Origin: Hypsibius dujardini
Taxonomy: Eukaryota > Tardigrada > Eutardigrada > Parachela > Hypsibiidae
Direction of reading: 5' to 3'
DNA length: 64,000 bases
Assembly (NCBI GenBank): GCA_001579985.1
Contig: LRSR01000025.1
Span: 1 to 64,000, forward strand
The position numbers were made by a program, and so were the translations under genes. Below the pieces are notes generated by a model, which was not told the DNA's origin, did no database searches, and saw nothing but the letters and a program-made list of their open reading frames with translations. Below, in pieces: positions 57,475 through 64,000 of this stretch. Numbering within the stretch: the first letter of the stretch is position 1; each line of letters begins with the position of its first letter.

Positions 57475-59897
57475 ATGAGGCAGAAAATTAAGCTAGCGCT
57501 CATCGGCAGCGGATACTCCGGATTGTGTGCGCTGATACATTTTCTTCCCGACCCGCGCTATGAGGTCGTCGCTTTTGAGCAGTCTAAAACTATTGGAGGG
57601 ATATGGAACTACCCCACGGCTGAAGCCACATCTTCGGCTTACTGAAGATCATATCGAAATTTACGGTATGTTTCATCAACTTAATTAATTTCGACAGACC
57701 TCATCTTTGTTTGGCCATGACGTCTCCCTACATTTAATACCCGGTACCTGTACTAGCTAGTTTCATTAAAACCTAACCCAAATTTTCATCCGTAGCCTTA
57801 CCCTTACCCTCACCCTTACCCTCACCCTTACCCTCACCCTTACCCTCACCCTTACCCTCACCCTTACTCTTACCTTTAACTTAACCTTACTTTTACAATT
57901 ATCCTTACCCTGACCCTTGACCCTCAGATACCCTTACCTTTACCCTCACCAATTACCCTTACTCTTACCCTTACCCATATCCTAACCATTGAGTACCGTA
58001 TTCCCCAGATCTCAAGGGACAGTTAAGCCCCACCCCTTCCGTCATTGGTTGACTGTTCAATCGGATTCAGTGTGTCGTGATTGGTTGAAATTTAAGAGCA
58101 ACTTGGCAGCGATTGATTGATTGATTAAGCGAAATTTCTTGACGCACACATTGAATCAGTTGATTGATTGATTGTAGATAAACAATAGCAAACGGTGATG
58201 AACAGATAAAATCCGGGATGGATCAAATTAACTGGTAAGACAAAAAAGTGTCTCTTAAGATCGGGGGATTACGGTACCCTAATCCTTATCCTTACCCTTA
58301 CCCTTCTCGCCCTTTCTATTATCAGAACAACCATCCCGAGGGACTTGATGGCCCTGGAGGGATATCTTTTCCCGAAGTGCCCAACTTCCTCGTATTGTGA
58401 TGCAGCGGTTGTTCGCGGTTATTTGAAGGACTACGCACACCATTTCGATCTGCTATTCAGTATCAAGGTAGTAGGTGCCTAACTTTTGAACTTTCAACTG
58501 CCACTCGAATTTAGCAGCATATTTCGTTGCAGTTTCAGCACCGCGTTAACTCGGTCTCACCAATTTTGCCTGCGAGCTTGGCGCCCGGGGTTGATCCACA
58601 ATAGCATGTCACAGTGGAAAATCTGCTGGAGCAGTCCAGCGAAAGCATAACATTTGATGCTGTCCTTGTCTGCTCTGGGTAAGAGTATAATAAGACATTT
58701 CTATAATTTCAATCGTTAGAGTATAATCGCAGTATAACTGTTCATTTTCAGAAAGCAGCACAGGCCGGTATGTGCCGGACATACCTGGCTTGTCCACCTT
58801 CAAAGGAAGCATTATCCACAGCACGCAGTACCGCAAAGCGAAAGTCTTCAAGAACAAGCGTATCGTACTTGTGGAAGTGGATTGAGTTCACGAGACACCT
58901 CACAGAACATGGCTAAGGAAGCGCAAAAGGTAGTTAATCTTTATCCGGTGAACCCCGGTATAAACTTTTTAATTTTAATGTCTCTCGACATTCCGAAAAA
59001 AGTCACAAACGAGTTCTGAAATTATACTTTACTGACAAACTCTGGTAGCAACATAAATCATTTTTGATTTGTTCAAGTAAAACGAAAATGTGTGTATTAT
59101 GATACTTATTTTAATATAAATTTTGTTGAATTAGAAACTAGAATACTAAATAGTATATTTGAATCGAATCTACAGTAATATCTTCTGGATGTTTTTCAGG
59201 TTATAATTAGCCAGAGACCGGATAGTCCTCAAAAATTCACCCTCAGCAGGCAATTCCATAATATTCTGGAAACCGGTCCGGTGAGCTACTCACCCGAGGG
59301 TGTGGTGCTCGAAGACGAGACCGAAGAAGCAGTAGACGTCATCATTCTCTGCACCGGGTTCAAGTTCGACTTCCCTTTCTGACCAAAGAATGTCGTGTTG
59401 AGACTGGCGTGGAAAGAGTTCGTCCCCTTTATCGCCATATTATCCATTGCGAGTACCCCACAATGGCGTTCATCCTGATGGTAAAGATCGTCAGTTTAAA
59501 CCCCGTATTGGACTGTCAGGTCAAATGGGTTAAGGCGGTCTTGGAAGGGAAAGTGTCGTTTCCAACGGCGGAGCAGATGTGGACGGAGACCGAGCGTGAG
59601 TTCGCTGAGCTTGGAGTCCAAGAACAGCTCGAGGCAGACAGATTGGAACGCCGTGCCCACGCGCTGGACTACCGGATGTGGCCGTATTTGGACAGAATGA
59701 TCGAAGAAGCTGCGTTGGAACCGTACGAGCCGGTGGTGAAGAAGATGATGACCGTTTCGATGAAGTGGCTGCTCGAGGAGATCACTACGTACCAGCAATA
59801 CAGACTGGAAAGGATCGATGCGGAGAACTATGTGGCGGAGAAATTGTTTACATCAAGCAGCGGCATGTTACGAGCACTTCGAGCATATTCTTTTTAG
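57475..59897 (+). pseudogene. Flavin-containing monooxygenase, pseudogene
   Basis: Five exon-like blocks with splice sites: 57475-57665, 58326-58467, 58533-58678, 58752-58929, 59200-59897. They show the FAD-binding GxGxxG region (LALIGSGYSGLCAL), EQSKTIGGIWNYP, YRNLRTTIPRDLMAL, YLKDYAHHFDLL, VPDIPGLSTFKGSIIHS (near the FMO identifying motif), VDVIILCTGFKFDFPF and the C-terminal CEYPTMAFI. Breaks: an in-frame TGA in exon 1, TAG in place of Trp in exon 3, a frame mismatch at the exon 3/4 join, a lost base in the NADPH loop (VLVG..SGLSSRDTSQNMAKE), and a lost base after FDFPF. FMOs oxygenate soft nucleophiles using FAD and NADPH. The many independent breaks argue for a dead gene rather than sequencing error. 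Confidence 0.85.
57796..57990. repeat. Interstitial telomere-like array (CCCTTA/CCCTCA)
   Basis: Alternating CCCTTA and CCCTCA units (complement TAAGGG and TGAGGG), degenerate at the right end, within the first intron of the FMO pseudogene. A shorter stretch recurs at 58277-58305. The unit differs from canonical CCCTAA (TTAGGG). Confidence 0.85.
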
Positions 59898-61380
59898 TTT
59901 AAATTTTGCCCGGTATAAAAACCGCCGCAAAAAATAACGTTAAAAAAATGATTGCAAGGTGAAAATGTTCGCAAAATGGCTGAAAAGTTACTGTGAAATG
60001 GTTCATAAATCAATTCATAGTGTAGCTTACTCATATACTTCCCACAAATTAGGCAGACACTTTAGCTGTATGGGAAGATATGCAATATCGTTGAGTAGTT
60101 GTTAGAAAGCCTAACATACCGATAAGTAAATGTGAAAACGCTGAAAAGTTCATTCATCATATGGTGCACATCCGAAATGTAACTAAAAAGAGTAAATCCT
60201 GTTTAGCAGACTAACTGTAGCTCAACAAAAGCCTTTTCCATTTGTATGTCAGTCTTGAGGTTTTCCGTTTCTAAATTCAGAAACCAACGAACTATTAATA
60301 GCCCTGTCTGGTGTCAGAGGCTTGTTTAGAGTTCCTTCAATCCGAACCGAGACCCTTCATCTGAGAAATCGACTCGAAGCTGCAGAAAGCGGCAAAGTAG
60401 TTTTTTAAATCTCAAGCCAAAATTCAGCCAATCGTTTTAGAACTCATTGTGGTGGGGTTCTGATTTCCGGGGCCTCCGGGACTACAGGATATTTCAATAA
60501 TCATCTTTTTACCGACCAGTTGGGGGAGAGGGGGACGGTTAGGTCCCTCACTGAGAATGAGCAACTCACTCACCTCGCTCCACCACTTCGCCCTTGTCAA
60601 GGTTGCTCCATCTGCCTTACCTGAACACATGTCCCTCAGGAGTAAACATCAGGCATTCTTCGCTGAGCCGTGTCGACCTTATCTCGAAGAAGTATCTTTC
60701 TACTCTGAGGCCTCGCTGGAAGTGAAGAGGACATGTCCAACTCCAGAGTCAGCGATATTTGTATGCTATATTCATGCATCATCAGACGCAAGACATGCAG
60801 AACTGTTGAGTTTCCCCAACCCTGCAGTCATCAGGCAATTTGACATAAGGGTTCGCAGGCGGTTAAACTATAGTTCCCACTAGAGGTGCGACCGGATTAG
60901 GTAAAGGTGTCACCAGCGAAGCTAAAGTGACCTACAGAAAGACCACCGGAATATATGGACGAGGACCCGCCGTAACCGATCAACGCACTTCCCTTGCCAG
61001 TGCTAGCACGCGTGTAACAGCTTTCCGTACTTTTTCTTCTCATAAATGTCTGTCTACGGATGCTTAACCGTGTTACGGACCGTCACTCTCATCGAGAATG
61101 TAACTTTGCAAGTTTCAATAGAAAACTCACCTGGCTCACTATACCGCGACTGACTATGGTGGCTAATAGATTTATATTTTATTTCAAGTTATAGCAATAG
61201 GAATCGATATTTGAAAGCTTATGTTTATATTTATGTAAAATCACTAAATTTACTTTAAACATTAGAATATTTTATTTAACAAATCTTATTCTAAATGCTG
61301 AAAATGTGGCTTTTCTTTTAAATGAAATAATTTTTTTATTTAAATAAACTTTCCAGGTGGATTAAAAGAGTTTAAATGTA
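59898..61380. other. Intergenic
   Basis: No gene that I can support. An open frame at 60557-60883 (MSNSLTSLHHFALVKVAPSA) resembles nothing known to me. Positions 60415-60500 match one arm of the fold-back element at 33868 (ttctgatttcc and flanks). Confidence 0.45.
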
Positions 61381-61789
61381 CTGTAGCAACGCGATTCTAA
61401 GGCGCAGCTGTAGCCACGCCTCGGGCTATTTGCCCACCACTCCGTCTGAATTGCCCCAAATATTTTAATCCAAATATTTACCGTTATAAATCTATCGTTT
61501 CTGTTTAAAATGCCCTACAAGGGCCGAAATTGTTTTACCCAAAACCGAAGAAATACAATTTTGGAGCGCTGGTCTTTGCCTCATCGATTGTTTCAACGAG
61601 AATTTGCCGAAGAAAGTGGTGAAGATTTGTGAAGATCACTAAGCTGTTGCGCCGTTGTACTCATGTGGGCCATTGTTAAGTTGCTTGATTGAAGACTGAA
61701 GCGCATTTCAGTGGGTAGGTGGTTTTGAACTCACACTTCGGGCCATATATACGGAAACCGCAGTTTGCGTTGCGCCTTAGAATTCACAG
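61381..61789. mobile_element. Inverted-repeat transposon of about 410 bases
   Basis: Ends CTGTAGCAACGCGATTCTAA and, on the complement, CTGTGAATTCTAAGGCGCAA share TTCTAAGGCGCA; TA lies at both edges. It is related to the element at 56201. The interior has a short frame (MPYKGRNCFTQNRRNTILE) without recognisable domain. Confidence 0.65.
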
Positions 61790-61857
61790 TATTTAATATT
61801 TTATTTAAATTCAAGCACGATATTTGAGCAACGCTATACTGCAGTCCTAATTTGCAG

Positions 61858-62263
61858 GAGGATGGTTACGAAAATGGAGATGCCATCAAGTTGGCTGGAT
61901 ACGGATGCGGCTGTTACAAGAGCCGTTGCTACAAGTACTACAAGATCAGAGCTTACTACAAGCTCTCTTGGCAGAACTATTGCTAAGTAAAAGACAAAGT
62001 GTCAGTATTTTGTTCATTGCATAACGGATCTGAAAGTACAAAATGCTAGTAGAACTTCGACAATTCTTTCTCGGTTGCTTTTCTTTCAAGACTTTGAGAG
62101 GCCGACATGTACACGCGATGGGGATTGTATCTACAGCCCATTCAGTGGACGCCTTCGTTGTGAAGACGGAACAAAGCTCGCCTTTCGAGAAGCGTATTAC
62201 GATGAACCTTCTGGCTTTGGAAATATTTGCGCTGATGATAGACCACTGTTTGTTCCATACTAG
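61858..62263 (+). other. Possible two-exon Cys-rich peptide gene remnant
   Basis: Block 1 (61858-61986), after acceptor aatttgcag, reads EDGYENGDAIKLAGYGCGCY to a TAA. Block 2 (62091-62263), after ttttctttcaag, reads PTCTRDGDCIYSPFSGRLRC and ends at a stop. Both have spaced Cys and a composition typical of small secreted proteins. No start or signal peptide is visible, block 1 ends in its own stop, and the acceptor of block 2 is non-ideal. I do not recognise the family. Confidence 0.3.
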
Positions 62264-62508
62264 TAGCATGTAGATATATAGCAGGTGTGGCATATATATA
62301 ATCATGTTCTAATTTTAATTTAGAAAGGCGAGACGTTATCGGAACAGTGCGCATGAAGAGTTCATGCCTATGATGTACTGTTGTAGTTATGCATCCTGAG
62401 CCGAATCGAAACTCGCTCAGTCTTTTGAGATGGAGCAGGCAATCGGGCAGAAGCGCGGGGAATCATGCAAACAGGCAGACAAAAAAACAGACAAACCGAT
62501 CACAGACA

Positions 62509-62515
62509 GGCAGGC

Positions 62516-62562
<47 letters not shown>

Positions 62563-62592
62563 GAGACAGAGAGACAGAGAGACAGACAGACA
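62509..62592. repeat. GACA microsatellite
   Basis: (GACA)n with AGAGAGAC interruptions. Confidence 0.95.
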
Positions 62593-62599
62593 TGTTCCA

Positions 62600-64000
62600 A
62601 ATCCTTCAGACACGCAAATGAGGAGAGTGAGAAACCTATATTCATTTTGAGCAGCTTAAAAACATTGCGTAAGCATATTGCTTCAAATGACTTCCATGTT
62701 ATGGGCGTATGTCCGTGAGAGAGTATGTTATCTGTCAACAACAGACTTCACCAGGATTGAGGGATCACATTTCATATTAGGCTGATTATGTTGCATCTTG
62801 CGCGCTGGTCTTTCCCTACTCGTCATGCCACACACGAGCAGGGTGCGCCAAAAAAACGGGGAGGACACAGACAGATCGACGCCATCGACCTCTTGTCTCT
62901 GCCCTGCGGCACATCTCTGTCCTGCGGCAACTCGAGAGAAGTATCATTTAAAGATGTGGAAATACGGTATGTGCCCACTGTAATGTGGTCGCAGTTGTCA
63001 ATAATCGCTCGATAAAAATACACACTCAGGCATGTATGTGTGTCGTCCTGGCTTCCGTTCCATAAATTGTGTAGCAATGTATTTATACGTTTTTTTTCTC
63101 TCCGTTGTCTGTCTGCCTGTCTGCTTGTCTGCCTGTCTATCTGTCTGCCTGTCATTCGTTCTGCATGAGCCGTTGAAAGATTAGGCAAAACGGTCCGCGA
63201 CTGATTGATAATTGGCATTTAAGTATTCACAGTCGATTGACATTGCGGAATCTGTCGGTTGTACGGAGAGACTCACGGGCTGTCACATTCGTTCAAACGG
63301 AAATGACGACTTGATGGACGCTATCTTCCTACGCAGTCTGTGAGTTTTTGAGGAATTGTTGGTCAGTCTTGGCCGGTGGAATGTTTTTTTCGCGCTGCTG
63401 TTGGACGATATCGAATTCCTGCGGGTAGTATGTGTGGGCGCGTGAACCACACGATACCAAATCAGGTCATGGAAGAGTCCTCCTCCGTATAGCCGACTGT
63501 TCGGACGACTAGATCTAAGCAATGCTTTAAAAAACTAACAGACATCATCATACATGTATACAGTTCTGAAGATCCTGTTTAGGCTCAGTTAAAAAATGTT
63601 CGGGTTCACTAGCAAAATTCCGTGGAATAAAATGGCAAAACATTTAGTCGAAAAAAGAGAATGACGTTGCTGCTAGTAGGAACCACCGGAGATATGGATT
63701 GAGAAGGGGTCTCAACTTTGGTCAAAAGCCACAATTCCTAAGAAAAGTTGGCTTAACTTGGGACGATTTTCAGATAAGGAGCTTATAGAATGCCTGCGCT
63801 TTGTTTTCTATAATTAGTCAAATCTCACTCCTAATTTATAAAATGTATTTTACCGGTGTGGTCTCAAGAAATTGTTTTGGCAAACATTTTCAAAGTCCCG
63901 AAAACACGGCAAGATATTCCATTTTTCAGGGTTTTGACTGCAAAAACGTCCATTTTTGAAAAGGTCTAATTTGAGGACTTTGACACTTTTCCGATTAGAA
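62600..64000. other. Intergenic to window end
   Basis: No gene seen. A CTGT-type stretch lies at 63105-63150. The last 250 bases (from gggacgattttcagat at 63759) resemble one arm of the fold-back element at 10076, whose partner arm would lie beyond the window. Confidence 0.4.

Noticed and set aside
57796-57990. True telomere end
   Set aside because: The array is internal to a decayed gene and degenerate; it is interstitial, not a chromosome end.
60557-60883. 108-codon frame starting MSNSLTSLHHF
   Set aside because: No recognisable motif or splice context, and it overlaps a solo fold-back arm; not enough to call a gene.

Overview
This is eukaryotic, almost certainly invertebrate-animal nuclear DNA. 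Genes are split by spliceosomal GT-AG introns, and three animal housekeeping genes (ZFPL1, a LARP1 homologue, MAU2) reassemble exon by exon with matching phases. The DNA is rich in Tc1/mariner, piggyBac-type, fold-back, LINE and DIRS-like elements and in CTGT/GACA microsatellites. I cannot name the species. 

Positions 1-38 kb hold a cluster of divergent HSP70-like genes that keep the ATPase (nucleotide-binding) domain and lack the substrate-binding domain. Three architectures alternate: (i) ATPase domain plus a low-complexity tail (1-1504 partial, 7708-9843, 21813-25983); (ii) ATPase domain fused to a DH-PH RhoGEF module, minus strand (13390-16625, with a dead truncated copy at 32541-33601); (iii) ATPase domain plus a C-terminal hydrophobic, probably membrane-associated segment (17873-19957 and 35738-38133). 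Two dead protein-kinase fragments and a 5'-truncated CR1-like LINE lie at the left end. A recent segmental duplication pairs about 7965-16950 with about 22070-33865. Its left edge falls inside the HSP70 reading frame. Later events distinguish the copies: a Tc1-like insertion only in copy A; in copy B a 2.2 kb inverted-repeat element that now looks like an in-frame intron, a 0.9 kb palindromic fold-back element, a DIRS-like element, and loss of the RhoGEF exons.

Positions 38.9-56 kb hold conserved host genes: ZFPL1 (+, eight exons), a LARP1-family gene (-, six exons, La motif present, DM15 region not found), and MAU2/SCC4 (+, thirteen exons), head to head with LARP1 across about 1.2 kb. Positions 56-64 kb hold small inverted-repeat transposons, a flavin-containing monooxygenase pseudogene with a telomere-like CCCTTA/CCCTCA array in its first intron, a possible Cys-rich gene remnant, and otherwise empty DNA.

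The most unusual content is the HSP70 cluster: a chaperone ATPase domain fused to a Rho exchange factor, apparent loss of the catalytic lysine in two of three classes, and two likely recent intron gains in copy B. All identities are by eye from translated sequence; no database search was run.
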